DNA of 64,000 bases from Loxodes magnus. Lineage: Eukaryota > Ciliophora > Karyorelictea > Loxodida > Loxodidae. The DNA is taken from the NCBI GenBank assembly GCA_946699065.1, contig CAMPDV010000134.1:124001-188000 (forward strand), in the 5' to 3' direction. Positions 22,108 through 35,215 of this stretch are shown here, piece after piece. How positions within the stretch are numbered: the stretch's first letter is position 1; each line of letters begins with the position of its first letter. Made by a program: the position numbers and the translations under genes. The notes under the pieces were generated by a model, which was not told the origin of the DNA, ran no database searches, and worked only from the letters and a program-made list of their open reading frames with translations.

Positions 22108-25100
22108 AAATAAATTTAAACTAAAAGAGTTTTTTGACGTCTTTAATTGCAAGAATTGCTTCTTTCAATTATAGACGTTAGTAAATGTTTTTAAATAGTT
22201 TTTTAATCTTGTTTACATTTCATCTTTTTTCTTTAATTAGTTCTTCTTTCTATTCATCTTTAGCTTCTTCCTTTTTTGCTTTCTCCATTTTAGAATCTCA
22301 AGTCTCCTTGTCATTAGCTTCTTATGAAATATTTTGATCTATAAGTCTAAATACTCCAATTTAGACCTTGAAAATGAGTTTAGATATTCTTGATCGTATA
22401 GTATAAGGTGCCTTAAGTCATAATTTCCGATCTTTTCCGATAATCAATTCATTATATTAGAATAGTACACACATTTAAAGATATGCTCGAAAATTTCATA
22501 TTCTCCACACATATATTAGGGATTATCAATGGGGTAATGACGATCTTAAAGATCCTTACGGAAATTATAAGTTTAGGTTCTAAGTTTATATATAATGATA
22601 ATTTCTCGTCTATACTATTTGTTTAATTTAGTATAAGTAATTTGTGGAAATTGTTAAAGATTACCAAATTATTCAGTATATACTTTAGCTGTTTTCATTC
22701 TCATAAATTTTTTAGTAGCTACTTTGTAGAAATATTGTTGTATTTTTTCTCTTACATGTTTAGTAAAATTTTTAAGATTGGTATTATTCTATTAATTCTC
22801 CAGATCGATATTATAAAGGTCTGATAATTGCTACACTTAATCGTAGTATTGAAATCCTTTTTTCCATATATTAAAGAAAAGAGAGCCTATTGTTGATCTT
22901 GGAAAATCAATACTTTCTTATTTAATTTTATGGTAGAATCTGAAGAATTTTATAGCCATAATGTGCTTAAAGGGTAATCAATTCAGGTCTATATAACATG
23001 ATTCATTAAATGTTGAAGTTGCTACTTAAAAAGCTTTTCTTGAAATTAATCTCATGCTTGATTCTATTCTGTTCAGAACTCCAGTTACTCCTTTTTGAAT
23101 ACTTCATGGTACTAAGTCTCCTCCATATTCTGCTTTAGGTAATGTAAAAAGTCTACATAAAGTTTTAAAATGTCAAGGAGTTACATTCTTATATCTCATC
23201 AGTTAAAAAACAGCTTTTTTCATTGCAGCTATATATTTGAATACAACTTCTTTGCAATGGGGATTCAAGTTCTTCTTCTGATGTAGAATAACTCCTAAAT
23301 ATGTTACTTGTTCTTTTTATGCAATTGGTTAATTTCCTAATCATAAATTTAAAATTTATTATTTTAATTCTTCTTTAGAAATTAGATGCATTCAAATTTG
23401 GTAACATTTATCTTTAAATGTGTTCATGCAAAAACTTTATTTGCTTCATTTATTAAATTCTACATCTAATTTGCAGATTTGGAAAGAAGAATAAGATCAT
23501 CTGCCCATCCTCTACAAGCGAAGCTAATACTTGAATCCTGGCATTTAAATCCCAATTAGTTACTTTTACTTTCCAGATATCTAATTACTATGTCATAATA
23601 CAATAATGCTAAAACTGGTCCATGAGAACTTCCTTACATGACTCCATTGTTGAATTATAAAGTTCAGGTGCTCTTTCCATCTATGATAAATGAAGAGTTT
23701 AGGTTTTTGTAAAGCGATTCTAAGGCTATTATTATTCCAAGTGGTAATTTAACTTTCTTAAGTTAATCAAACAAGAGTCTTCTTTCTATTGATTCAAACA
23801 TTTTTTCAACGTCTATCAGTGTTGCTATCAATTTAGTTTTATTTTTAGCACATTTCCGATAGTTATCAATTATTTGTTATATTATTCAAATTTATTAAGT
23901 TGTTTATCTGTTTTTCATAAATCCCATTTATGAAGAGTGAATCAAATTTCTCTAATAAATCAGATTGTATAGTCTTTTTGTTAAAGCTTTATCATATAGT
24001 TTTAGAATAGTATTAATAAGAGAAATAGATAGTCAGTTTTTCCAATCATCTTTATTTCCTTTTTTAAATATTGGAATTATCACCGATATATTTAATTCCT
24101 AAGGGATTCTTCCAAGTCTTAGCATATTATTCAGAAAAGAATGAAGAATTATTAATAAATATTATCCACCATATTTCAGAAGTTCGCCTTTTATTCCATC
24201 TGGACCAGCTGCTTTTCCATTCGGAATTTCTTTTATAATTTCTTTTATAATTTCTTTTATAATTTCTTATATTTCTTTTATGGTAAAAAGATCAAATCCT
24301 TACAAATACGAGAGTGGATAATCTTTAATTTCTTAAATATTATCGTATATTTTATCTATTTTTTAATTACTAAGATTTATCTATTCTTGAGTTAGATTAG
24401 AATGCTTGTTAAAAACACAATTTTCCCATGATTCAATGAATTTATTTTTGATTTCTTAATTAAAGTTCATAGTATTTCTCTTCAAAGGATTTAGAATTTT
24501 ATTAGCTTGTGAAAAAATTTCCTTAGAATCTCCATTAAGAAGTAGAAATTTCTTTTTTGCTTTGTTCTTTTTAAATTTTCGTAGATTATACTTGAAGTCT
24601 TTCCAAAGTCGTTTTGCTTCCTCATGAAGATTAGTTACTTGCTAGTTTATTCTTCCAAATTTTACGTGAGCTTCCTTATATTCTGAGTTAGCTCTTTTTG
24701 CCTCTAAATATTTCTTTGTAAGAGCTCGAGGAAGTTTGCTATAATTTGAGTCTGGAATAAACGAACCTAATGTTTGATCAGCATTGTCTTAAATATTACT
24801 TTTGATGCATTCATATTAATCTTCAAGATTATCTTAATCTATTTAAAAGAATTCTAGAAAAGTTTGTAGGAAAGATTCTTAATATTTTTGCCTATCTATT
24901 GCATCTTATAACCTATTTATTTTATAGTTTCTCTGAGTTATCTTTTCCCAATATACTATAGAATTATTGATAAAGTCGACAGTGATTGGAATATGATCAG
25001 AAAATAAACTATTATTATGAGCAGTGAAATTTGCAAACTAATTAACGTTCAAATGGTTGTTTATAATGATATAATCATTACAATACGTTTTTCCTGTTCC

Positions 25101-28100
25101 TTTGTGAATACATGTATTAATGTTGCTATCATTCACTATCTCAAGATCGTTTTATAGTAAGAATTCTTATAGTCTAATGTTATTATCATAAGCATTTTCA
25201 GGATTATCACCGAAGCCTTATAAAAGAGCATTGAAATCTCCCATTAGTATATGTGGATTATCATTATATAAATTCAGCAATGTATTTAGTTGTTCATAAG
25301 CTAAATCTTTAACATCTTAACTTTTTCCATTATCAGGCATGTAACAAGACGTGATTAAAATATTATCCAGTTTAATTGTTATGAATCTATTTATTTCTTT
25401 TTCAACTTATATATGTATTTCTGTACTATTAAATTCTTCTCCTACAATTAAGCATACACCTCCTCCTTTTCCTGAGTTCTTAAAATATGTTTTAAATCCA
25501 TTTATCAATATTGGAGGAAAGTCATCTTTTTATCAGGTTCCGTTTATTGATAAAATATCTATACTGTTATCTCTGATAAATTCTTCAATATTCAAGCACT
25601 TGCTCGCTATTCCATTAATATTTATATGTCCCATCTTTAATTTTTTAAATTTATTAGTCCTTTCTAATTTTTTCCGATCCTGCAGGTAGACCACTTTCGT
25701 AAATGCAAATGCTTTTCTATCCTTATTGGTTAATCTAAATATGAACTAATCTTTTTCCATACTCAGGATGTTAATGAAAATATTGTATCAAAATATATAT
25801 TACTTACGTCGTATATTTTTTAAGTAGCTTTCTATCTATATCAATTTTACTTTTCACACTATCACATGTACCTTATTCTAAATCTTAAGTAACTGTGACA
25901 TATCTACCTTATATATTGTACATTTCGTACTATGGACGTCTTCAAGTTTCGGATTTAATAAACTTTTAAAGTTATAGACTAGTCAGATTGAAATAACATA
26001 TTATTTAATCGCACTCTTTTTTATTATTATGTTTACTCATACGTTTTGCTGGCGGAATTGTTTTATCTTCTTCTTCATGTTTCCTTTTAAGAATATTAAG
26101 ATTAATATTGGAAGATAAGGTTTAATTCTGATAAATAGCATCGATCGAATCTGTTTAGTTTTATTAATCTTTTTTCATCTTTTAGTAGAATAATTAAATA
26201 TATCTGTTTTCAAATTTTAATTAAGTTTTTAAAACTCTTATATTTTTATCTCAAGTGTCTACATATTTTGGGTACTTTAAATGAATTTTAAGTTGAGTTA
26301 GTGATATTAATGCTATAGTAAAACAAAATCTTCATCTGGCAATTTTATTTGACAGTATTAGTTATTATGTTATGTTATAATAGTATTAGTTTATGCTTCC
26401 TATTAATTATTTTAAGTTTACATTAACTTGTCTTGCTTGATTATATTTGTTTGAGTAAATTTTTGACACAAAAAAGCTGTTTATTATTTATTTATATTAT
26501 CTGTTTAGATAATACTATCTTTTGCTTAAATATTTCCATATAATGTCTAAGTTTATGCATCTACAAAATACTTCTTCTAAAATTACTATTAATTACTAAA
26601 TTCTTTTGTATGCTAGATTTAATTCTAAAATAATTATTTATACATTTGGATTTCCTTATTTTTTAATAGAATTTAATTTTGAAAAGCAATATTTATTTCA
26701 TAGTTTTATTATCTTTACTTATCTAATTCGATTTTAAAAGTTAAATTTTCCATTTAAGCTTTCTATTCTTAATCTATAAATTACTTATTTTAGTTTTATA
26801 ATTTTTAATATTAAGAATATAACTCTTGGAGTTAAATTTCGTTTATTATTTTTTATTAGGTAATTTGTTGAAGTAAATATTAGTTCTATTCTAATATAGT
26901 CTATTGATATCCTTGCTAAGTTTTATTTAGAAAGTTATCTATTTCAATTTAAGTAAAATTTCTAATTTTATTAAAGTTTTGGCATAGTGAATTATTTATT
27001 CCTATCATTTAAGCTTAAGTAAAGCTTTAATTAACATTGGCTTCAATTTGAATCTCTTTATTATATTATATTTCATCTATTGAATTGACTTAATTCTCAT
27101 AGTTTTTCTATTATATCTAAATTTCTTGAACTATACTAATTATTTCATCTGTTTAAACTATTTAGTTACTGTAATAAGTAGAGAAGTTTGTTTAAGTAAT
27201 TTTAAGAACTAGTTATTTTGATAGCATTTTTTTGTGATATTGCTATATATCAGATTTGATTGATTAAAAATTGTTCTATAATTGTTTATATTTCTAATAA
27301 ATTTTATTTATATAAGTTTTTTAATATATTTTGGATATTTCTTAGTTACTTATCAATGTTTCAATATCTCGTTCATATTTTACTTTTATATTAATTAGCA
27401 TTTCATTTAATTATTGGTTCTTATCTATAAGTCTTTATATATTATGTTTAAGTTCTTTTATTTCTAAGGTAAATAAGTTTTCATTAGACTAATTAATTAT
27501 TTTATTTTATATTACATTTCTTAAATCAGCAGTTTAATTTTAAGGTTGTTTGCTCTGAAGATCAGGTAAATAATGATTATTTGAATTATCAGGATTAGTA
27601 ATATTATTTTATTTCTGGCTAATTTAGTTATTTGAAATTTAATAGAATTGTTAATTAGTATTATTCAAAAATGAATCTTAGGTTTATGTTATTTTTGACT
27701 ACCATAAAAGGATATCTTTATTTGGATTTTAATTAGGATTTGAAGGTATATCTTTAGAATTCTAACTATCTAAGATAATATCTTATTTTTGGAAAAATTT
27801 CTTAGGTAATCGTTTCGTATCTTTCGCGGTATTATTTTAGGCGGTTAATCTGTTCATCTATTTATAGGTTGATTTCACTTTCATAATACGCTACAATTAA
27901 TATCCACGTTGAAGAGAGTTCCTAAGTAGTTTTAATGGGACGCGTATGAATTTGGTTTCCGGTTTTTGACTACAATTTTTAAGTAGTTGTCTTAATAAAT
28001 TCATTATTATGTTTACTTATTTAATTTGTAGTTACTCCAAATCTTTCGTTTGGAGATTTTAATGCACCTGCCTATGCTTTTCCTATGAATTTGCAGCTTC

Positions 28101-28167
28101 TTTGAAATTAATTAAAGAAGAGTCACTATTAAAAACTAGTGAATTCTATATTTCGTCCATTTTTTAA
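22108..28167 (-). mobile_element. LINE retrotransposon, copy 2, inverted and decayed
   Basis: Full-length relative of copy 1 on the opposite strand. The 3-prime tail AAACTAAAAGAG begins near 22119 after a short AT tail, and the 5-prime ATG lies at 28158-28160, only about 7 bp from the duplicated target. It is flanked by the 13-bp duplication and inserted into an older, oppositely oriented LINE. Confidence 0.9.
22220..28160 (-). pseudogene. LINE polyprotein remnant with four frameshifts
   Basis: Line-by-line comparison with copy 1 shows a lost A in an A run near 26168, a gained T near 25645, a lost base near 23365 and a lost base near 22288. A 12-bp unit (TTTTATAATTTC) present once in copy 1 is triplicated near 24230-24270. 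The endonuclease NET motif reads N-G-T here (GAA to GGA), which should remove the metal-binding Glu. The first Cys of the C-terminal knuckle is Tyr, and NWRPI becomes NWLSI. WADD remains. The copy is dead by several independent lesions. Confidence 0.9.
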
Positions 28168-28180
28168 AAAATCTGTTTAT
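28168..28180. repeat. 13-bp target-site duplication, right
   Basis: Exact repeat of 22095-22107. Confidence 0.8.
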
Positions 28181-28828
28181 TTAAGAAATAAAATAACTTA
28201 AAAATGCTATATAAAGACTAATTGATTGGAACTAGCTTTTAAACGAAATTTTAATCCATGCAAAAGTAAAATATTATCTAGATATATAAACCTTGATAAG
28301 TAACTAAGAAATAACCGAAATATATTATAAAAATTACATAAACAAAATTTATTAGAAATGCAAAAGAATATAAAATTGAAGCTAGCGAATAAAATATGAT
28401 ATATAATAATATAAGAAAAAGTTACACTAAAAATAAATAGATATTAAAGCAGATAAAAAATAACTTTTTTATATATCTACTTAAATCAATTTTTCCTGTA
28501 ATTCCAAAACTAAATAATTTAAACTGATTAAATTTTTATTCTAGATAGAGAAATTAAGACACAATGATGCACTGATAAAAATTAAATTAATTATAAGAGT
28601 AAATCTTAATCTAGTGGAGAGATCAAAGTTGAATCCAATGCTAATTAAACTGATTTAAACTTAAATGACAGGTGTAAAAATCTCATAAAGAGATAATTTG
28701 AAAATAATAAAAAATTTTAATTAAATTGAAACAGGTAACTTACTAAATAAAACTTAGTTGATTAATAATAGATTATACTAGAATGGACTTGATATTTACT
28801 TCAACTAATTTCCTAGTAAAGATGATAC
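28181..28828 (+). mobile_element. old LINE fragment, right half
   Basis: Colinear with ~6985-7600 of LINE copy 1 (AACTTAAA, TATATAAAGAC, CTTGATAAGTAACTAAGAAA, TTTATTAGAAAT). It resumes where the left half stops, which shows both were one element before copy 2 landed. It ends at the junction with the ORF1-like element. Confidence 0.75.
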
Positions 28829-28831
28829 CAT

Positions 28832-29554
28832 CCTTTAATATTCTGAATAGTTTTCATCTTGCATGTTGCGTTCCTAATTATTTCTCCAAGGATTAAGATT
28901 TGAATTAAAGAATTTTTTTCTATAAATTTTTCCGCTTTATGTTGGATATATCCTAAATAGTTTTCTAAAAATATCTTATTTATTCTTTCTTTAAATTTCG
29001 CTTAGTTAGTAGCAGTATTTTCATTGGCGTTATTTATTGCACACGTAGCATTTTATTCTTCTTTTAAACTATTATTCTTGTAACACTTATTTAATTTAAA
29101 TTTACTACTTATTTTAAATAAACGTTTACTGTTTATTTTAATTTGAGGCTTCATTTTCTATTTCCATAGGATCTGATTAATTCTGTTAAAACGAAAATGG
29201 CGTTACCTGAATTTATTATTAAATTTAAAGAATTCTTTGTTCCAGTTTGTCTTCTATTTCTTATTATTATTAAAATTGTTTCTAAAGTAAAGACGTTATT
29301 AGTTTTTCTAATTTTTCTACTTTATCAGTGAGGTATCTATTTTTAAACATAAACTCTTTTAATGACTTAGATAATATTTCTATTTGAGTTTATGTCGGAA
29401 GTTTTTTTAGTTCTGTATTTCCAAGTGGTTAATGTTCGTCATATCAATCATATTTCTCACTTTCACTCATTGTAATTATTTCGCTTTTTTATTTTTTAGA
29501 TTATTTTCCTGTTTAACTGTTTTATTCAAAGTTCTGTTATTTCTTAGAAGCCAT
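28832..29554 (-). CDS. ORF1/Gag-like element protein with CCHC-type knuckle, truncated (copy A)
   Basis: Continuous 241-codon frame from ATG 29552-29554 (MASKKQQNFEQNSQTGKQ) to the junction at 28832, with no terminal stop. Order: basic Gln/Lys-rich N-terminus; MSESEKYDWYDEHQPLG; a helical segment (IQIEIL-like, then FMFKNRYLTDKVEKLEKLIT); a Gln-rich coil (QQQQEIEDKLEQRI); SDPMEIENEASNQ; a knuckle CYVCNKQRQWKYC in which Arg replaces the expected His; and QDIFRKLFRIYPTQSGKIYR followed by KKFFNSN. A second copy (56389-57206) keeps the His. The architecture suggests a nucleic-acid-binding protein of a retroelement. No reverse transcriptase is linked here, so element class is open. It is divergent with the gene at 29858. 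Confidence 0.6.
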
Positions 29555-29857
29555 TTTATATTTAATATAATAAAACCTTTAAATAACATTATTTAGAAAA
29601 AAACTAAAAATTCTACTTACTGTATAAATAAAAAATAATTTTCCAGTTATCAATCTCAGCTAAATGTAAAACTATTAAATCTAGCCAACATAAGAATTGC
29701 AAAATTTAAATGTTTAAAGCTTTAATTTAAAAAATAAGTGATAGAAATATAAAGACAACCTAAGTTAGAGTAAATTTTAAATTTAGCTAGAAGATTTAAA
29801 ATAATGAAGCTTTGATATTAATAGTATAATAGCTAAATAAATAAGATTATTTTTAGA

Positions 29858-30877
29858 ATGAGCGAAGATACAAGAAGAAGAGAAACTAAACTAAAAAAAT
29901 CAAATCAAAACAATAATGAAGACCTAAGAGTTTCAGAATGAGAGTGATATCATAAAAATTATTTTATTAAGCTGAAAGGCGAACATTATTTAATTTAATT
30001 TAATGTAAAAATAAAATAAAATAATCCTTTTAAGAATATTGAAGTAAGTGAAGAAGGAAAAGAAAGTTGCTAGTAAGCAGCTTTATTTTTTGATGAAAAG
30101 GAAGATATTAAAAAATATTAAATATTAAAGATAAAAAATAAAAGTTAATTTTGCAATTATATAAAATAGCATCTTATAAAAAATCAAATAATTTCTATAA
30201 AGCTAAAATATTAAGGTCATAAAAAATTTAAAAAAAGTTTTATAATTAGATATGAAGAAAGAAAGAAAAAAGATATAAAAGATTTAAATAAACAGATTTT
30301 GCAAAAGATTTGACAATTACTGAATTTACTGAAAAAATTTTAGAAAGAATATTCCAAAATGAATTTAAAAAATATTTATGATATAAGTTAAAGAGTTCTA
30401 AAGTAAGGAATAAAATATATTTAGATAGCGAAAGAATTTATTTATAATTTAGAGTAAAAAATTATTAAAATAGTTAGAAAAATTTAAATAACAAAAATTC
30501 GAAAAGAACTTAATAATGCAGAAACTTATATGAATACTAAACAATTTGATTTTACTAATGAAAATAAGTTGAAATAGATAATATATAAGAAAAAAATTAT
30601 AAAAATGGATGCTAATTCGGCTTGAGTTGAAGATTTTAAAGAGTATGTTAGGAGAGGAGATGAAGACAAATTTATAAAGTAATAATTTAAGTAAAAAAAG
30701 GATTGGAGGTAGAGATAATGCAAAGATTAAAAATAATAAAGAGAAGATAAAGAGATAAGAAGAAAGAAGTAAGATAAGAGAATTAATTATTGACGATAAT
30801 AGGAGGAGTAAAAAAGAATTTCAGGTAGGAGAGAGCAAAGAAGGATAAAAAGCAAAAAAATAAAAAAAGAAAAATGA
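29858..30877 (+). CDS. hypothetical charged protein
   Basis: The frame starts at ATG 29858 (MSEDTRRRETKLKKSNQNN). It has a compact, protein-like first half: RVSEWEWYHKNYFIKLKGEH, NPFKNIEVSEEGKESCQQAA, LFFDEKEDIKKYQILK and FIIRYEERKKKDIKDL. A helical middle (RKELNNAETYMNTKQFDF, ANSAWVEDFKEYVRRGDEDK) and a Lys/Arg-rich tail follow. In-frame TGAs at 30791 and 30875 are candidate stops. The second is used here, but coding-like sequence rich in Lys and Arg continues to ~31020. No domain is recognised. It lies 300 bp from and divergent to the ORF1-like element, so it may be an element passenger; it could also be a host gene. Confidence 0.5.
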
Positions 30878-31116
30878 AACGTAAATTTCAAAGAATTAAA
30901 TATTAAGAAAAGATTTTAGTTGAGCTTAAAGAGTCTTAAAATATTAAGAAGAAAATAATGTATAAAGGTAAAAAGAGAAGAAGTAAGAAATATTTAAAAG
31001 TAAAGAGCTAAGAGATATTAGAGAGGAAAAACAGTGTTTTATTTAAAGCATGAAAATTTTTAAAATGCTTTTTGCTTAGCGTTTATACTACATGAGGTTT
31101 TTTTGGAAGGACCTAT

Positions 31117-31156
31117 AAACTTAAAATTTTTTATATATATGAAAAATTTTAAGTTT
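31117..31156. repeat. perfect 15-bp inverted repeat
   Basis: AAACTTAAAATTTTT and its exact complement AAAAATTTTAAGTTT surround a TA-rich loop. It sits downstream of the hypothetical gene; role unknown. Confidence 0.6.
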
Positions 31157-33202
31157 TTAGAATTCATTTAAATTTCAGAAAACAACTTTACGCTCAGAGT
31201 TTTATACAATAGTAAATTTTTTGAACTGAGTTTTTTTTATATATAAGATTATTATAAACCAATAAAAATAATTTAAATTTTATATATTTTCCAATTTATA
31301 AAAATTTGATATAAACAAATCAATTAATTTGGATTCATTTTTATTAAGTTCATCACAATTAATAAAAGAAGTCAAATAACTATTATTTAGAAAAATTTAA
31401 CAAATAATTGGTCATTTGACACAAATAGTGGAATGTTCTCTAACTCTTTCTAACTCCAGTTTATGGAAGAATTACAAGAATTTGAAGAATGAAGGCAATC
31501 ATCTTTGATTATAAAAACGGAGAGAAGAAGTTAAGAATCAAAGAGACTAGATTAAGCTAGAAACATTTCTTGTCTATTTTTAATAATTAAATTTGGCTTC
31601 TTCAATTTTTCGTGGTGAACCAAACAATGGTGGTACCACACTAATTTAATTAATTTATTAATTAATTTATTTAAAAATTAGTTTTTATTATTCTTTTTAT
31701 ACTCACTTTTTCTATAAAAAGCTATTATTATAAAATATATATTTTTAGACTTTTCATTAAAGAAATATTTTTCTCTATATCTAATTTTAGTAATTTTAAA
31801 TAAATAATCTTTCTAAGCTAATTAAGAAAATATAGTTTTGACTTATTTAAGATTAATCCCATTGTTTTATACTTTTTATATGTTTTAAACTTATTTCTTA
31901 ATGTAAATGAATCATAATTATTAAATAACTTTATTCTATTTCTTTTTCTTAAATATAATCTAGAAAGGTAGATTCTACTTGAAGGTTAATATATTTCTAA
32001 GATTTTTATTAATATTATTTTGCTTAAGTGAAAAAATAAAAAACTATTTGTTGAATCATTCTTAAGCTTTAGGTTCTAGTATACTTATAGAAAGAACAAA
32101 TTCCTTACTAATAGATTAAATAAATCTAAATTAAATTTAAATTTATGGTATTTTATTATTAAATATGATTCTCAAGTCTAGGAATGTTTAGAAAAGACTT
32201 AAATAAATAAAGATAATAAGCCTTAATATAAATTTGTAATAATGCAAAGCAATTTATATAAGTTATTTATTTTAGTCAACAAGATAGAAAAAAACCAAAA
32301 AGTTAGTAATACAGATATTATAGAGTTATATTAGTTAACCTTAATTTATATAAGAGAATCAGTTTATGGTATATTATCTAGATGTTTTACCAAACATTTA
32401 AATCTGATGGAAGCAACAATTTAGAAAATAAATTTAATTCTCAAATTTCTAATTAGTTGCTAGCACTATAATCTCTATTTTAAAATATAATCTAAAACCT
32501 AATGTTCATATTATTTTTCAATTTATTCTATCAAATGATTATAGTTAAAAAACTATTAAAATAAATAATTTTTCAAAAAGATGAAAGAATAGTTAAATAT
32601 ATTATAAAATGAATATAATTTTAAATGTGCATAAATTAATTAAAACCTAATGATAAAAAAAATATTCTAAAAATTGCTTAATCATTTTTAGTTAATTGAG
32701 AAAATAAAATAAATAAAATTTATGCATTTTCAATTTAAAAGATAATATTTGTATTTATAAGATAATAGATTACTTATCAAATAACTATTTTAATTTATTT
32801 TAATGCTTAAAGTTTATAAAGCTGCAAATATTAAAATTAAAAAGATAAAAGCTAAATTATGCATAACCATTTTTTTAAATTATTAAGTATTAAAACTTAA
32901 AGAAATAAACTTATTTTGTGGGCTGGAAATTATGTTTATTTCTTTTGATGAAATTGGTATTTTCATTATTTACTATCTCTTTATCAAAGTAAAAAGAACT
33001 AAATATTTACTTTTAATTAATATGTATAAATATAGAAAATATAATTAAATGACTGCTAAATTAAAAAAATAATTTGATATTTAGTTTTATTTTTAATATT
33101 TTTATTTATTTAAATAAGTCATAATAGAAACTATAAATATACAATATAAAGCTTTTATAAATATATTTATAATTATTCTTATTCTATTTTTTTTAATTAA
33201 TT
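31157..33202. other. gene-free AT-rich stretch
   Basis: Only a mildly GC-richer patch at 31430-31650 stands out (GAAGAATGAAGGCAATC, GGTGAACC, GGTGGTACCAC). It could be an old element remnant. No frame or fold could be supported. Confidence 0.4.
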
Positions 33203-33502
33203 TTAAACTAAAAGAGTTTTTGGACTGCAACTTCTTGCAGTTTAACGACCCCAGCACTCCCTTCATGGGATAACGGGGATATCCTGTTGCTTTCGAAAAG
33301 CAGCTGCCAGGGAGCTCCATCGCTATGGGCAGCCAGGCTTCAAGCCCCTACCAGGAGTGGATAATCAAGAGGAAGGTGTTCCCTTGCTAAGGTTGACTTT
33401 GACCAGGGACTTTCTCAGCGACAGGAAAGGAACTTGTTCCTAGCCTTAAAACCAGAAAGTATGACTCAGAAGGTCAATCTCAGCTCCCACCATCTTTTTA
33501 AT
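33203..33502 (-). repeat. SINE-like repeat, family S1, copy a
   Basis: A ~300-bp GC-rich element. On the minus strand it begins GATGGTGGGAGCTGAG and carries TCGCTGAGA (A-box-like) and GGCTTGAAGCC (close to the B-box consensus) about 60 bp apart. It ends with an ACTGCAA/TTGCAGT hairpin and AAAAACTCTTTTAGTTTA, the same tail as the LINE. Five copies or fragments occur in the window in both orientations. Confidence 0.85.
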
Positions 33503-33943
33503 TATTATTCTCATTCTATTATTGTTTTATTCTACTCTTTATAAACTCCTATCTTTTTTTATTTGACTTAAATTAAAAATAAGAAATATTTTAGAAATGT
33601 AATAAACAAATTGGAGAATAAATTTCCCTTTTATTTTTATAAAATTAAATGATGGAAAGTATCTAAAAACCTCTTCTAAATGATATAAATTTTTGTAAAT
33701 TTTTGTTTTATAAAATTTATCTGACTATAGCAAATAATTTAAGGATTGATACTAATATTATTTATATTAAGTAGCATTTAAGTATAAATAATTCTTAATT
33801 GCTAATATTTTTCTAGTTTATAATTAAAAAGATTAAGAGCATATTATATTAATAAACTTATAAGTTAAATACAACTTTTATATTGTTTTTAAACAGAATT
33901 TATTATAACTATTTACAAAAAAATTAAATTAAATTACTAAAAA

Positions 33944-34105
33944 ATGAAGGAAATAGTGGAAATTTAAGTAGGTTAACGTGGAAATTAAATTGGAAATAAG
34001 TTCTGGGAATAAATTTCAAATGAACATGGAATTGATGATAATGGGAATTATCAAGGAGATATAGATTTACTTACAAAACTCAATTTGCAAATTTATATAG
34101 AACCT
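33944..34105 (+). pseudogene. truncated beta-tubulin, N-terminal piece
   Basis: Starts ATG AAG GAA and reads MKEIVEIQVGQRGNQIGNKF, then NEHGIDDNGNYQGDIDL. This is the start of a beta-tubulin with Arg in place of the nucleotide-contacting Cys of GQCGNQ. Similarity fades after ~50 codons (LNLQIYIE against INVYYNE) into AT noise. No further exon was found downstream, so it is a truncated copy. Confidence 0.8.
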
Positions 34106-34839
34106 CATATTTGCATCTCTGTAAACATTAGCTTTAAAATTCTTAGTGTTTATTTAGTTCCTTTTAATAAGATATTTAGTTTTAGAGATTCCTACAATGT
34201 ATATATGATGTTATTCTACCTTAATAGAAATATTTTTTATTTTATTTTATATTTATACTAGAATATTTAACTTTTTATTGATATTTTCTAAACTTTATTA
34301 TTTTTTTAATGATTAATAGTTTTTATTAATTAAATATTAGCTTATTATTTATAAAGTTTAAAAGCATTTGACTTAATTGATTTATAATATTATTATTTTC
34401 CATAACTATTTAAGTAATCTCTCCTAATTATCAATTTAAAATCATTATATTTTATATTTCAACCTAAATAATTAAGTTCTTAGAATTTATTTTATGTTGT
34501 AAATTTATTTTTTTAAGTTTTTTATTACTTTTATAAGCTAAAATCTCTTAGTAGCTTCATTTAAACTTCAAACTATAAGGGCTACTAGAAAATTAAGACT
34601 TTACTATACAATATAAACTGAAAAATGATTTCTTTGTACGAATTTTTAGATTTAGAGATTTCTTTTAAGTTAATCTTAGCTCGATTCTTTAATTTCTTCG
34701 TAGTAAATATTATTACTTTCCATAATTAAGATTTTAGGATTTAAACTATATAAAAATTAAAATAAAATTGATTGAGATAATTATTAAGAAACTAAAACAA
34801 TAAAGGAAAATATAATAAAGAAAGAAAATTATATAATAA
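34106..34839. other. gene-free AT-rich stretch
   Basis: Nothing supportable between the tubulin fragment and the S2 repeats. Confidence 0.4.
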
Positions 34840-35215
34840 ATAAATAAATTCTATTATAGAGCGCGTAGCACTCTCGTTGGTGCGCAGCTCTTTAAATTAA
34901 TTTTATTTAATGTCCAAAAATAAAATTTTATTGGTCTCTCTATCTTGTTTTCTCTTCCTGCGGTACGTCCCTGTAATTTTTCCTTCCAAAGCATAGGATG
35001 CAATTACTGGTATATTTCTCCTACCTATGATGAAGAAAGTTTCCTCCTGGCATTCAGAGTAATCCAGCTTGTCGCATCTTCCTTCTCTTGTTATTGGTTT
35101 CTCTTCTGTCGATTTATCCTCCGTCCGCGCTCATTTTTTAGTTTCCCTGCTGGGCCTCCAAGCAGCATCCGAAGGAGAGGGCTTTCCACTCTATTTAAAT
35201 TAAATTATAATAAAT
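34840..35215 (-). repeat. SINE-like repeat, family S2, copy b
   Basis: It shares the 3-prime hairpin (34858-34892) and TTTA-rich tail of copy a but has a different GC-rich body. On the minus strand the body has protein-like stretches such as DATSWITLNARRKLSSSQVG and MLWKEKLQGRTAGRENKIER, so it may be a captured coding fragment rather than an RNA-derived head. It ends directly against copy c. Confidence 0.7.

Noticed and set aside
33102-33320. ORF shared with 41151-41414 (MELPGSCFSKATGYPR)
   Set aside because: Part of the S1 SINE-like repeat, not a protein gene; not open as a conserved frame in copies c-e.
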